Shown one piece after another: positions 24,066 through 36,537 of a stretch of DNA of 64,000 nucleotides; within the stretch, counting starts at the first letter, position 1; every line of letters begins with the position of its first letter. This DNA is from Actinomucor elegans. Lineage: Eukaryota > Mucoromycota > Mucoromycetes > Mucorales > Mucoraceae. Under the pieces are notes generated by a model that was given only the letters and a program-made list of their open reading frames with translations, made no database searches and had not been told where the DNA came from. The stretch lies in assembly GCA_026027325.1 (NCBI GenBank), contig JAMSLZ010000013.1, forward strand, positions 516,501 to 580,500. The letters are read 5' to 3'. A program made the position numbers and the translations under genes.

Positions 24066-24549
24066 TCAAAAAATGTATGAAGCAATAATATTTCTTATCT
24101 CTAGTAATTTTTTTAGTCCAGCCATTGCGCCATTCAATGCACAATTATATTTTGCATAAACCAGATTATTAGACCTTCTATTAATTGACATTTTTCGTTG
24201 TTGTAGAGTGCAATAAAGTGTGAATCTATTTTCTAACGGACCTGAATTTTTCTTTCTTTTTCAGCTATTCAATCACCGCAGGCCAATTAATAAAGTGTAA
24301 AGTTTTATTGGGTTTCAAAATTTGGGTACTGGCCATAGGTAGGAAGCACATTCAAAAGCGGACATAATTCAATCATGTTCATAAAAAGTCATTAGAATCA
24401 TTAAAAAGTAACTCAAAGACATGTCGTCATTTCAATTCTATATGAATCTCATTGACTAACGGAGGAGGAGGAGTGAATCAATCAATCCCTAGAATTCTTT
24501 GGATTCTTTTTTAGTACGAACTCTAATGCCACTTTTAATGGCGTGAATT

Positions 24550-24590
24550 GGATCTCTCAATTGATCTCTGTTTAGAATTGCATTTGATTA
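24550..24590 (+). repeat. Solo right end of the dispersed inverted-repeat family
   Basis: GGATCTCTCAATTGATCTCT, followed by GTTTAGAATTGCAT, matches the right end of the 2936-3069 element. No left partner could be identified. Confidence 0.4.
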
Positions 24591-25419
24591 GTAACCATGC
24601 TTAATGAACTACTGTATCTATCATAAGTTATTTATTAATAAATAGCTTTTCATTTATATCCCAATATTTTGGTATGAACAAGCTGGATAAATAAACCAGT
24701 GGTTGCTCCGTTTAATCGTATTAAACATCGCTTGCTGTATTTTTTTCTTCTTATTCTCGTTAAATGTGAAATAAGAAGCATAAAAGAACTAAACAAGTGG
24801 CCTTAATGGTTCAAAAATAATTAATGCTCCAGCATTCAAGACAAGCCTCAGACGTATAGCAATCTCAAGTAGTCAACCATCATCCCAGCCCATTAACGAC
24901 TGAACGAAATATTATCTACTTTAATAATAATTTTATCAGATCTATGGCAGCAAACAAAGAAACAAAACAAGTATGGTGAATATAGATAGCGATGTATATA
25001 GATAAATGAAGATTGCACCTTGAGGATATATGTATACTGTTTCTTCAAGCTGGACCACCCAATATACCGCAAAACTATCAGAGAGAATGAGGTTATAACC
25101 AAAACAAAAGAGCTCATTGATTTGTAGCATACCAAAAGTGTGCACCAAGGAACTTCCAATCTACATTCTCCACAAGTATACCTGGTTTGGGTAACGTACC
25201 TTTCTAGACAAATTTTTACCTGTCTTTTCAAAACGAACCAGCCATTCTTAACACTAAATATTCTCGATTGAGTTTATCCATATTAAATGAAAAACAGTTG
25301 ACTGGGTTGATCATCCAACCATACCTTGCGAAAGAAATAGATGCGCGTATTAGAAAATCAACCTATTATGTTCATGAAAATCCAGAAACTCCGAATTCTC
25401 ATATGAATTCAAGAATCTA

Positions 25420-25424
<5 letters not shown>

Positions 25425-25451
<27 letters not shown>
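25425..25451. repeat. Poly(T) tract, 27 bases
   Basis: Uninterrupted T run in intergenic DNA. Confidence 0.9.
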
Positions 25452-25455
<4 letters not shown>

Positions 25456-25707
25456 GTTATAATCGGTTATCTCGGCCCATTGCATCATCCCCATTCTATT
25501 GTTAAAGACTATCATTGCAAAATGGCCAAATAATAAACGCTGTGTCTATTTCTTTGTTAAATCATCAAAGAACGCGGTAAACAACTGCGAATAGGCCATG
25601 TTTCATTGATTGTATCACCAATCACAAAGTTGCAATGTTTGACAGAATAAAGAGGGGGCGGGGGCTTTTTATTATTATATATACAGATTTGCCAAATTCT
25701 TTTTTTT

Positions 25708-26388
25708 TTATGCTTTGTAGACTGCATGTTGAAGCTGTTGATGATCCGAGAATAAACGTTCCTTTTTCAAGAGAGCTTCTTGTTCTCTGATAGAATGCAT
25801 CAATAATTGATCTCCATATTGTTGCAGTTCTTCTAATGATATGTACATGTTGTAGTTGTTGATACGAAGGAATTCTAGTTCTAATACATTGAGCTCTTTA
25901 ATGGGTAATCCACCAACCTATCAAAGTAATTAGCACAATTAAAAAAAAAACTTAGTTTCTTTTCCCTTTACTTTGGCGTATCTTGCATTGGTGAAAAAGA
26001 TATCTGAAAAGAATTTACTTGAGACCATAATGCCAGCAATAATGAGTCTGTGGATATTGAAAGAATCTATGCGTAGAGCCTCTAATTTGTCGGGTTGTTG
26101 CGACATGCGATCAAAGTAGACCAGCAAACTGAGAAAGCATTCATTGGCACAGGGACAATATTTGACAATACGTGTCAAGTAAGAGTGAATATCTATGCTT
26201 GGTATAGACCGAGCATGAAAGCAGATATAGTTATTACTAAGTTGATGTTGTGAAACTAAAAGACTGTCATTGGCACGAATGATCTTTTCCAATAAACATG
26301 TTAGCATTTTGATTGTCTCCGTTACTGGGAAATGAGCTAAATCGAAGCGAGGTAATGGCCGTGCATGCAAGATTTTCTTGACCATCAT
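25708..26388 (-). CDS. Pho80/PCL-type cyclin
   Basis: Two exons (26388-25972 and 25917-25708) around a 54-nt intron encode about 208 residues. The segment HARSIPSIDIHSYLTRIVKYCPC, then CFLSLLVYFDRM and FNIHRLIIAGIMVSSKFFSD followed by the YAKVGGLPIKELNVLELEFL block, is the cyclin box of the Pho80/Pcl subfamily, which activates Pho85-like kinases in phosphate and nutrient signalling. Either of two adjacent Met codons (26386-26388 or 26383-26385) can start it. It diverges from the recyclin gene across about 375 bp. The subfamily call is secure; the exact partner kinase and pathway are inferred from the family. Confidence 0.88.
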
Positions 26389-26763
26389 TCGTTAATTTTT
26401 TATTTTATTTTTTTAAAAAAAAAGAAAAGGGGAATAAAGAAAAAAAAGATTTCTGAATAATATAAACTCCAAAGCCTATAGAAATTGAATTAGTAGGCTA
26501 GACCAATCAAAAGAAAGAGATTGTTTCCCCATTGATATGAAACACAGTTCAACAAGGCTACTTTCGAGTCAAATCCTATAAGGTTACAAAATAGTGGGGG
26601 GTGGGGGTTGGAAACGCGTAAACGTATAATCCGGGTAGAAGGATATCTAAACCCAAGGATTTCAACCAATCATAGGATTTTGAAACCAACCGAGACTTTT
26701 TGGACCATAAAGCAGGGTAATACTCAGCCCTTTTTCCTCTTCTCTTTTTCCCTATACTATATA
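26389..26763. promoter_or_regulatory. Divergent promoter region, cyclin / recyclin
   Basis: 375 bp between two outward-facing starts. It contains A/T runs and TATAAT-like sequence just before ATG 26764 but no motif I can name. Confidence 0.4.
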
Positions 26764-29700
26764 ATGAGCTTGATTGATGATGAAGGACCAACAAACACGT
26801 TCATAAACACAACTCAACCTATTCAACCCGTCAAAGTCGACACAAAACTCGGCCGTGCTATTCCACCTGACGTGTTGATCAGAATATTTCGATATTTACC
26901 CGTACCTTCTTTAGCCAAGGTAGCACTGGTTTCGAGACGCTTCAAAGTCTTGGCATATGATGATGAAATATGGGATGAGAAACTAAAGATAATGCTGGAA
27001 AACGATACTGGCGCGTTAGCAGCCATGCTGGGTAAAGGCTTTTTTTTTTTGAGAGTGCAATTGCAATTGAACTGATATGTCTCTTGGGTTTAGAGGGTAA
27101 TGATACAAAAGGATCGTTGATAGATAGTGAAAACTCGATATACATTAATAGCAAACCTTTAAATACTTTGATACCCGGAATGTCAACTGATCCTTATAGT
27201 GCTCGAGCAAGAGCTAAATCTACTGGACAATCCAAAGAACAATTCAAGCAGTTATACACTCAGTTATTACCGTATTATATCGATTTAAGAGATGGGAATA
27301 AGGAATCAACAAAAGTATTACGTGACTTTGGCGGAAACCCTGAAGAATGCGGTAAAGTGATCAACCTCTTGGTTGGTATTGGGCAATGTCATATAGTAGA
27401 AGACTGGAAACAGGTATTGGTATAAGCGTTTTTGACTATGATTTAACTAGTTTGCGGTTAGATCAATGAAGGTGTTCATGCACTATCACAATACTTTGAA
27501 AGCGCTTCATTACATGAGTTTGAAGTAGCGTATGATGTCCATAATACAGTAGATATGAAGGTAGAATAAACATGTCAAATGGAGTGACTAGTTAATCTTT
27601 TTTTTTTTTTTTAAACAGTCTTATGCCAACGCGTTGATTGCACTGAATGGAGGCTCAACATGTATGCAGACCTATGTACAAAAACACCCTATATTTTATG
27701 ATAATCCGTTCAAACCAGAAGACAATTTCACGTAGGTGTCATACTTTTAAGATACTAAGATATTAACTAGACTTTAGGATATCGTCAGATGATCTAACAC
27801 CTTTCAAAAAACTAATGGCCCTGGTGACTGACGAGCTCAAGCAGCAATCGACTCTCGTTTTAGAAGTGTTTCCCGAGAAAATGGATGCTTACTACCTTTT
27901 TGCAGATCGCGTGTTTGAGGATGTAGTAAGTTGGGATATTCTATGCATACGTTAGGCTTATACTAAGCAAGGTTAGATCGCGGAGTTTGTAGCGCAGTTG
28001 TTAGGTAGAGCCATGGAGCTCAGTACTCATCTGTATCTACGCACCATGTCAGTTGTTCTCAGTTCAACAAAAAAGGTGATTAGTGTCTTGACAGATGAGA
28101 ACTTGCCTAAATGTATACAGCATGACCGAGGTGTGAATCTGTTGTTTAAGTTGTTCCTGCCCTTTCTGGATGATTATCTGTATGAAGAAAGCAAATACGC
28201 AGAAAATATTACTAAAAAGTATATAGATGAATGGGTGAGGCACTTTTTTAAGTGATTTTTTTTTATTTTTTATTTTTTATTTTTTTGGGCTGTGAACTCA
28301 TATCGTGTATTAGAATAATCGCTCGGCAGTCAATACAGACACCTCAGCCCGTCTTACAAATCAATCTCGTGAAACGTTCAAAAGGTAACATAGAAAATTA
28401 AAAGCTCAAAAAACCAAGTATTGATCCGTATGGTAGAAATTACTTGGCTGCATTTAAGAAGGTATTGACGCTGCCTGTCGATCTAGTCTCGACTGCAGCG
28501 ACCACTATAGCTTCTCCTTTTCAAAGATCCAGTAGCATCGTATCTAAAAGAACATCTACTGTCTCAGTAGAATCTATAGCGACTCCCCAATCCACACCAC
28601 CTTCTACACCCAAAGCTTCTACATCCATGAACCGAAATTCGTCTTCATCAACTTTGTCTACTCTAGATCAACCAAGATCTTCAGGTACATATGGTAAAGA
28701 AGTGACTGGCCAACTAGAGTTTGCAAGACAAGAACTGGACATGCTTCAAAATTATCTTTCTTTGGAAACGTCATTACAGCTGATCCACATCAACAAGGAA
28801 TCAGAACGTCGCGTACAGCAATTCATTGATATTGGATTTCCGGGACGTATGAAGACAGACATGTAAGTTTACAGTATAATCGAGTAAAGGCATCGTGAGC
28901 TCATGTTTATCCTAGCCAAAAGACGTACGAACAAATCTTTATTCAACTATTGAAGACACTAGGCCACACTCATATCCAGCCTGGATTTGAAAGGTAAGAA
29001 TTCAAAGGAAACACGATTTTTTTTTTTTTAATTTATTATGATTTTTATTAGTGCCTCAGACCGATTATCCTCTTATAAACCTAATGTGGATAGCGCAAAT
29101 GAAGATGTACCGCCACTGACTGAGTTTTTTGAGCTTGTTCATGTTGCGGACGTCATTCAGCAAATGATCCAACTCTACTATGATGAAGAGATTGTAAGTC
29201 TATCCTATCACACTATTGGAAATCTTCCTCCTTCTCCTCCCCCCTTTTTTTTTTTGAACTGATGGACTATTAGACAAAACATGTAGATAAGCTTGATTTC
29301 ATGAATGATGTAAATAAGGAAAAAAAAAGTTTTGAAAGGTTGTTGGATGATTGTGTAGCTCAGGGTATGGACCGTGGTATTCAAGTCTTGTTGTCACAAG
29401 TAGAATTCATCCTTGCTCATGAGCAAAAACGCGAAGATTACAACCCACCCAGCGATGCTATGCCTGATCTAAAGCCTACCAAGGTAACCCATATAATGCC
29501 ACATGGATTTATCAAACTAATCATAGTCCCTAGGCTTGTCAAGATACGATTAAATGTTTGAAAACCAATACATCCATGTTAAGTGGAGCAGCAGAAAAGG
29601 GCACTATGGATTTATTTTTTAGTGAAATTGGCAGAAGATTCTTTGAGTAAGTCATTCTGATAACTGTAAATTAGCATTTTATCTGATCTTGGGTGAATAG

Positions 29701-30072
29701 AATCCTTTGTAAACATTTGAAACTACAAACTGTAAACGAAATGGGTGGTTTTCGATATATTAGGTATATACGAAAGACGAAATATACCTTCAATATTAAC
29801 TAACTCTGTATAGTGATATGAACGCTTATTATGACTTTGTACTATCACTGCGACAAAAGACGATTACGCCTTATTTTTTGGCTTTGAAATCGCTTGCTAA
29901 TCTATACATTATTGAATCAGCTGCTGATATCAAGTCCTTGATTCATGATCTAGAACGATACCATGGATTAATGAGAGTAGAAGACTTGTTTGAATTTGCA
30001 GCTTGTCGCAGTGACTGGCCAGTGATCAAGCGAGTCGTTCAAAAGGATATGACTGATTGTTCGATCATGTAA
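26764..30072 (+). CDS. F-box/Sec10 protein, recyclin (Rcy1/Pof6) family
   Basis: Residues 35-80 form an F-box: IPPDVLIRIFRYLPVPSLAK, then VSRRFKVLAYDDEIW. The rest is a helical exocyst Sec10-like domain, with stretches such as ALSQYFESASLHEFEVAYDVH, LVLEVFPEKMDAYYLFADRVFEDV, YYDEEI and the C-terminal MNAYYDFVLSLRQKT...FEFAACRSDWPVIKRVV. This layout is that of yeast Rcy1 and fission yeast Pof6, which act in endosome recycling and cell separation. About 12 short introns break it up; the stop is at 30070-30072. A linker near 28540-28680 is Ser/Thr-rich. Exon joins are read from splice sites and family length; small errors are possible. Confidence 0.88.
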
Positions 30073-30255
30073 TATAATATACCTTTCTTTTTTTTATTAT
30101 TATTAAATATGGTATAAAATGAATGTATTAAAAGATGGGTGTAACAGTAAAGAGGGAAATAGCGGTAAATCAAATGAAATGGAACAATCACTAACGGGAA
30201 GTTTCGTTTGGACATGGAATGCGGATGCTGTATTATTATAATTATAGTCTATTCT

Positions 30256-31334
30256 CTAGTTTGTACCGAAAAAAGCGCGGAAGTAATCGCCTAAAGCAAC
30301 CATACAAAGTGTCTGCCACATACCAAGACCGATACGAGGCAAAGCACCACGATAGAAACCCTTCATACCGTTCTGCTGATAAATGTATTTGGTAGCTGAA
30401 GTAATCGACATATTATCAGGACGTCCGACTGCTTTCACTTGGCTCTGCATTTCAACGCGAATCACTTCAATAGGTTGATTCCAACAAGATAATGCACCAC
30501 CAATGATCGACGCAAGGGCTTTATCAAGTGCAGTAGCACGAAGATGAGCATCAGGCGCCTCTCCGTAACGACTCTTGATAATAGATTCTTGTGCAAATCT
30601 CGTAATACCAAATCTTGAAGCCCAATTGGTACATTGACGAAGTGCCACTGCGTTTACACCCTTATTGATACCTGCAATACCTTCTTTTTTAAATATATCT
30701 GCAGCAATCTTGAACGTAGACTCCTTGGTTGCTATTATTACCGTTAGTTTATTTGTTTGTTGTTGTTACTTCTATGTTCTTACCTGACTTATGACGCGTG
30801 ACTTCAACGGTTTTCATGAACGTACAGAAGCCCATCGTAGTATAAGCTTGTGCGATACCACCACCCATACCACCTACAATACCTCCCTGAATTCAAACAT
30901 TAGCCTAAGTACAATTCCAAAATAAAAGGCGTTGTTACTTACAAGAAAGGGAGAAGCACCAGCAGCTCTAGCATGATATTCGAATTCAGAAGCAGTAAAC
31001 AGTAAAACAGCACCTTTAGTCGAAGCTTCAATCCAGGCCCAAGGAATCAGGCCTTGATAAAAACCAAATACACCGCCTCGACTATAGATATTCGTCAAGG
31101 CTTGTTTTAAGGATTGCCCACGGTTAGCAGCAAGTTGGGTCTTTATCACTTCAAAAGGTTGACCCAAGGTAGACACCTCAAACAGGTTTAAAGCTACGTT
31201 CATAGTTACTTATCTATTGAAACCCAGTTGATAATATTAAACTTACTTGCGCCTAGAGCCAAGTTTTTGTAAGAAATAGGCTTCTTTTTGAGAGGTGCGT
31301 TAGGATCAACAGGTGTGGAGTCAATAGGTGCCAT
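30256..31334 (-). CDS. YHM2: Mitochondrial citrate/oxoglutarate carrier Yhm2-like
   Basis: Mitochondrial carrier family protein that in yeast exchanges citrate for oxoglutarate and also binds mitochondrial DNA. Four exons encode the start [13 protein letters not shown], then [69 protein letters not shown] and [14 protein letters not shown], ending GLYRG-like [16 protein letters not shown]. The carrier PxE/D-xx-K/R signatures (PFEVIK, PIEVIR) are visible. The wording is characteristically Yhm2, not just any carrier. The start is at 31332-31334. It is preceded on the same strand by the Tyr-rich protein gene, about 250 bp away. Confidence 0.92.
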
Positions 31335-31587
31335 TATAATAACGAAAAAGGTAATAGATGAAAGAAAGAAAAAATAAAAAGGCAGGAAATAGAATAGCTT
31401 GGACCATTTTTATAGCCAACTTCATGACCGCGGTGAACCTACCAAACTGGGAAAAGGATCCGCATAAGAAGCCCTTTTCCCCCCAATACACCCAAAATCT
31501 CTGTTCCCCATTATTTTGCGTTATATGAGTCAAGCACAGTCTATTGGTTATTACACGAGATGGACAAACCATTAATAGTTTTTATTT

Positions 31588-32317
31588 TTAATCATAATAA
31601 TAGTATTGTTGATGCCTTGAATTATAATAGTAATCATTATAATAATATGGGTAACTTTTCGGGTAGTAGTCTGTATAGTAAGAATATATTATTTCTTGAT
31701 CTTCAGGATCTTCTTCTTCTTCTTCTTCGGTAAGATACGCGGAAGAATGCGTAGATACTGTCTTGAATGAGTTATTCCTTGAGATCTGTAACTGATTAAT
31801 TAATTCTCTCATCTGCTCTTCACGTTCAATATAGCCTTGTAACTTTATATTCCAAGCTTCTTTTTCTTGCTCTAGTTTTATCAACTTTTGCTGTAATCGA
31901 TAAATTTCTATACTCGTGTCTTCTACCTCTATTGAATTTGTCAGAAACACTTTTTATAAGGATATTTTTTTTTTTTGTCTTACCCACTAACGTTTTATCC
32001 TCTCTACTGGTTTCTAATAATTGATTCGGTGTTGGGTTGTTTCGTATCGTCAATCGATAGGACGGTTGTTCTGGTATGGCTTTAAACGGAGTTTCCGGTG
32101 ACAATGGACTAAAAATCAAACTATAGTCGTCGGTTTGACTCAATGGATAACCTACTATATCCAACACATCAGAAGGTGATTTGGCCCTACAAGACAATGG
32201 TGAAAAATGACGGTTCAGGATAGCTGCTGAAGCTGGATCAAACGTAATCTTATTGGTGTTGTGCCGTCCTGGAGGTTCCTGACGCTTTCTTTTCGTCTGA
32301 AAGACCTTTTTAAACAT
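31588..32317 (-). CDS. Hypothetical coiled-coil protein with tyrosine-rich tail
   Basis: Two exons joined across a roughly 60-nt intron near 31930-31985 (phase 1) encode about 220 residues. The first half is basic at the start (MFKKVFQTKRKRQEPP) and Ser/Pro-rich. The middle has a coiled coil (about EIYRLQQKLIKLEQEKEAW). A Glu/Asp run follows, and the last 40 residues are dominated by tyrosine, with PYYYNDYYYNSR and a final QQYYYYD. The stop is at 31588-31590. I do not recognise the family. A Tyr-rich tail can serve in aggregation, RNA granules or cell-wall cross-linking; none is demonstrated. Confidence 0.65.
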
Positions 32318-33417
32318 ACTGAAGTGTATATATAATATATAAAAAACGAAAGAAAGCTCTTGCAAAACTAAATATCCTTATTTGAAATTTCTACAAAACA
32401 ATCATAACATGACTGTACTGATGTCTATTAGAATCATGTGATAATACGTTGCAAACTGACTGCGCTTTGGGCAAGTACTACATGTTTTCGATCTAGTCGC
32501 GTCAAGATATTATCGCTAAATAGTGAAACACGAACAGTACTTGTGTGATGTGACATGCGTCACGACTACTGGTAGATAGTCATCTTTACCAGTAGCTACT
32601 TTATTACTGTCGTCGATTCATGACCGCATTGGTTTCATTGGATAGCGGTATTACTGGACATTGGTTGCAATGATAGATGAAATCACAAGCATGTTGCTTC
32701 AAACTAAACAGGTCCTTAATTCGATTCTCGATAATTATAAATATTTTTTTTCTTTGTTTTGCGGTCTTGGCTGTTTAATTCCTGTGTTTCCTGTTAATGA
32801 ACTCCCAAGTGTTTATTTCGTGGCTTTTCAAGCATGCTCTTTCAGCCAAGTGCCAAAGGTTTTCTATAATAGAATAATATCATATCAATTAGTTTGTATG
32901 TTATTATTTGACGTTTAAAAGCCCGACTTCTAATACCGAGTTTCCCCCTCGGGGTCTCCTCCCTACAAAATATATACATATCTATAATCGCAAAAGCATT
33001 TCTTCATTGACAGTGCACTGAGGCATTCGTTTTACTTTCGGTCATTCTATACAAGAGTATACAAATTTCTCACTGATTTAAGCTAAAGATATATAAAAAT
33101 AAACAAGTGCTACAGACCTTGAAAAGGATACTATTGCTTCCAACTTCTAGATCTTTTTTAATCATTTCTCTCCCACTTTTACATCATCCGAAGGAGCACC
33201 TCTCTGTCTATTATTTTGATTAATCAGTCCAAGTGTTAATTTGTATTTGATGTTTCTTTACAACTTTTAATACGCAGTTTATAGTTTATGGCCAATATAG
33301 AAATGGGGATGTATTTCGCTCGCTATTATAAATGATTGCATGATATATTCAAAGGACTTCAGTAAAGTAAAAGTCCTAGGAGATAGAATAATTCACTCTG
33401 GACATGTCGAAAGTATC

Positions 33418-33456
33418 GAATGCGAGATTTAATTGAGATCACTTGAGAGATTTACC
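33418..33456 (+). repeat. Solo left end of the dispersed inverted-repeat family
   Basis: GAATGCGAGATTTAATTGAG, followed by ATCACTTGAGAGATT, parallels the left end of the 2936 element. Confidence 0.35.
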
Positions 33457-34140
33457 GATCATTAGATTTAATCTTTTAAAAATGCATGCAGTTTGCAGTC
33501 CATCCCTAAGATGTAGTAACTCGGTAAAGTAATGGCTCCATTAGGTTCAGTACTTCATTCTGATCGGCTAATAGTAACCTGATGCGATGATTCAACAAGC
33601 ATCGTTTGAGGAATGAAGAGATGTAAAGAATGGCAAAAAAAAAAAAAAAGTTTCAAAGGGTTTTCATTCTTTTATAGTCTGAAGGAGGTTGTTTTGAATT
33701 GGTGTTTTTACAAGCAGGTCGAATTCATTTGAAAGTACCCATTTATATTTTTTATTTTTTATTTTTTTGAGATGCGCGTGTTATATCTACGAGCCATTTA
33801 GAAAACTAGGCAAATGTGGCCTAAGCAGAATAGCAGATATTATATTATGCCTAATAGTTTTGTCTGAAAGGAAACTTGATACCCTTTAAAGCGACTTTCA
33901 AGATATACAACAGGTAGATTAATAAAATTGGTAAAAAATATGCAAGTACACATCAAATGATGTAAAAATTACTTTATGTTTCCTTAAATGCAGAGTTGAC
34001 TTTAATAAAAACAAATTTCTCCTTGTTTAAAATGTGTACATCACTCTAGCATTTTATAAAGTAAAGATAGAAAAATAAAATACATGTGAATACTCTCAGA
34101 CGCATACTATTCATTTAATAAGAAGTTTCAAGTCATCTTC

Positions 34141-34246
34141 AGACGCTAAAAACTAAAATCGAAAATTTCGGCCCAAGACATTCTCCTTGGACTTTTTTTT
34201 TTAACCTCTAGATCTCTTAATCAATCTCTATTTAATGTGACATTAG
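34141..34246. repeat. MITE-like element, second two-ended copy
   Basis: The left end around AAAATCGAAAATTTCGGCCC, then AAGACATTC, and the right end TAGATCTCTTAATCAATCTC, then TATTTAATGTGACATTAGA, resemble the two ends of the 2936-3069 element. Size is about 106 bp. Confidence 0.4.
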
Positions 34247-34409
34247 ATGACTAGCACATGTTCTAAACAAAATACTGCATGTACTAGAGTCATTTTTTGA
34301 CTGAATTGCAAAAAGTGTGTGATGCTGTATCGTTGCAATGTAAATTACATAGATTCCATGTATAGCTTTCTTGGATCTAATAATTTTATATAATTATCAT
34401 TTTATTGGC

Positions 34410-34429
34410 AGATCTCGGCTTAATGTTAC
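34410..34429 (+). repeat. Short right-end fragment of the dispersed repeat
   Basis: AGATCTCGGCTTAATGTTAC shares 17 consecutive bases (GATCTCGGCTTAATGTT) with the right end at 3043-3063. Confidence 0.45.
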
Positions 34430-34902
34430 TTTTCAAAAGTATTTTATAGATGAGAATAAGTCGTTTCATGCATAAAGGTTTCCCTTCTCACCCTCAATTG
34501 TAGCTCTAACAAGGTATTATAATCGTTGGTACTTAACTGTACACTGTATGCCTTATATATAACCCATGTCTAATGATTTACAGATATCTCCATCAATCTC
34601 AGTGAATTGTCCCATTTCATGAATGTCCAACACTCGAAATAAGCTACTACATTTAATATAACTTTAGATGTATGCAATCATATTGATTAACTTATTAGCC
34701 TGTAAAAATTACTAATTTGTAACCTTCATTAGACTAGTAGTTTTTTTTTCTCATCACATCAATAAAAAACTTGTTATATAATAAACAAAACTAGATATAC
34801 ATTGAAAATCAGATTATATTATACAATGGTAAAAAAAGGAGGAGAGGGGAGGAGGAGGAAAAGCATTATACATTAACTAAATTATTATTTTTTGTTTTAT
34901 AA

Positions 34903-36385
34903 CTAGGAACAGAGTCGGTGATTCTTTAGAAACGAAGAATTATTTCGAACTTTGAACCTCCATCTTTTGACAGCCGTCGATAATGGTGCATCCAAGGAGA
35001 AATTTCCTATTTGTTGCTGCTGCTCTAGCTGACTAGGATAATTACCAGCAGTAATGGATGATCCTCGTGGCTGTCGTTGAGAGCGTGATGGTGTCTGTGT
35101 CGCGTCAAGTGCTACCAATGGTGGTCTGATTTTCATCGTGGACCGAGGCATAGAGCAGGCAGAAAACATGGCATACACTCGATCAGATTCGTCTATCCAA
35201 TGTGCCGAACAAAGCCGATACTCCAAAGGAACCCAAATATCATTACGTTCTACCCATCTACCTCTTGACACGTAGGATTCAAAATAAGGTCCGTTGCAAT
35301 GACTGCAAGTCTTTGAACGGGACAGATAATTGTATAAAGATTCAGTAAGTTTGGGTTTCAGTTTTTCCTGTGGCTGATTTTCACTTTTAAGGATCAACCG
35401 TGCGCATGTTTCTAGCAGACTGGGTGGATTATGTTCGAGTTGGTATTGATGGTCAAGGGTATTTGTGAATGGACAGCCGTCAAACCGAAATCGGCGTAGG
35501 AACGGCAGTTGCGTGATTTCGGCTGGCAAAACTGCAAGTGGATTATACGATAGATCTAACAAAGTCAAATTGCTGATGTTCCCAATAGACACTGTTATTC
35601 CTTGTAGCTGATTATGTGCAATATTGAGCGTTTGCAGGCTCTTCAAGTCGCCAATATAAGGTGTTAGTTCTTTGATTTGGTTGTAGGATAGGTTAAACTC
35701 GGTTAGACGCGTCAAATGGCATATAGTGTCTGGTATAGAGTTGATTTGATTATGCGATAAAGATAATGTTTCCAGCTGTTGTAGATGCCCAATCGCTTCA
35801 GGTATATCTTTTAATTGATTATAAGATCTAATATAGATATATACATTAATATTACGTAATTCCCCTATTTGCCACTACATACAGATCCAATTTTCTTATC
35901 ATTGGTAACAAGCCGATAGTTGGGCTTATAAGTCCTAAATTTCTTTTTGAAAGATCCACGTCTTGCATTGTAGACGTAGTAGGCACATCGTCTACCGTAA
36001 AGACATCTCCAAACAGCATATCTTGTGGTTCAGGTGGACATGATGGCTTCAAAAAGTAAGCAGCGTAATATGTTTGATCGACATAGATTAAATCGTTCCA
36101 TAATTGGCTATCCTTTTCACATAACAGGAACCCTGAATCGGTTCTAGTAGTATTAATGCTGCTGCTACTGCTACTGTTGCTATTGCTGTTGTCGCTATTA
36201 CTACTGCCACTTTGATCTTTTGATGGCGGACTAGTATCTAAACCATACAAGAAAGGTTTAAATAACAGATTGTCTAGAGTTTCTCGGTGATGATGTTTGG
36301 TATATATGGTTGTTACAGCTTTGTATCCAAGTATAATGGATCCAAGACGCTTTCGATCATCAGTACTACTTGTGCCTTGACCCAT
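34903..36385 (-). CDS. Leucine-rich repeat protein, LRRC58-like
   Basis: Two exons (36385-35883 and 35827-34903) around a 55-nt intron give about 475 residues. MGQGTSS at the start suggests N-myristoylation. A low-complexity Ser/Asn run precedes the repeats. At least six LRRs follow (LDLSYNQLKDIPEAIGHL, LSLSHNQINSIP, FNLSYNQIKEL, LNIAHNQLQGI, LDLSYNPLAVLP). After them comes a Cys-rich block, CSHCNGPYFESYV...YRLCSAHW, which parallels the putative zinc-binding C-terminus of animal LRRC58. The last 100 residues are Ser/Arg/Gln-rich. LRRC58 in animals works as a ubiquitin-ligase substrate receptor; extending that here is inference. Confidence 0.78.
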
Positions 36386-36537
36386 AGTTTATTGATACAG
36401 AGAAGAAAAAAAGAAAGAAAGAAAGGCAAAGAACGAAATTATATATATATATATATATGTAATACAAAATGCACACAGAATACACACAAAAAGGAGGAGT
36501 TTATTATAATTCGTTGTTTATAATAATAAAGGGAGTT

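Larger units (their letters stand above)
23748..25707. other. Intergenic with long homopolymers and repeat debris
   Basis: Contains 40 A at 24023-24062, 27 T at 25425-25451 and one end of the dispersed inverted-repeat family at 24550-24590. A minus-strand stretch at 24893-25231 has hydrophobic open frames in two registers, but nothing recognisable. Confidence 0.5.
32318..34902. other. Intergenic, AT-rich, with repeat debris
   Basis: 2.6 kb without a supportable gene. Contains pieces of the dispersed inverted-repeat family (33418, 34141-34246, 34410), a T-rich ATTTTTT repeat at about 33748-33770 and several A/T runs. Short open frames here (for example 32661-32918) lack recognisable content. 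Confidence 0.55.

Noticed and set aside
24893..25231. Hydrophobic minus-strand open frames in two registers, perhaps a small membrane protein with an intron
   Set aside because: A split reading can be drawn, but no family match or convincing start was found.
32661..32918. 85-codon plus-strand open frame
   Set aside because: Phe/Leu/Ser-rich translation typical of AT-rich noise, with no splice or promoter context.
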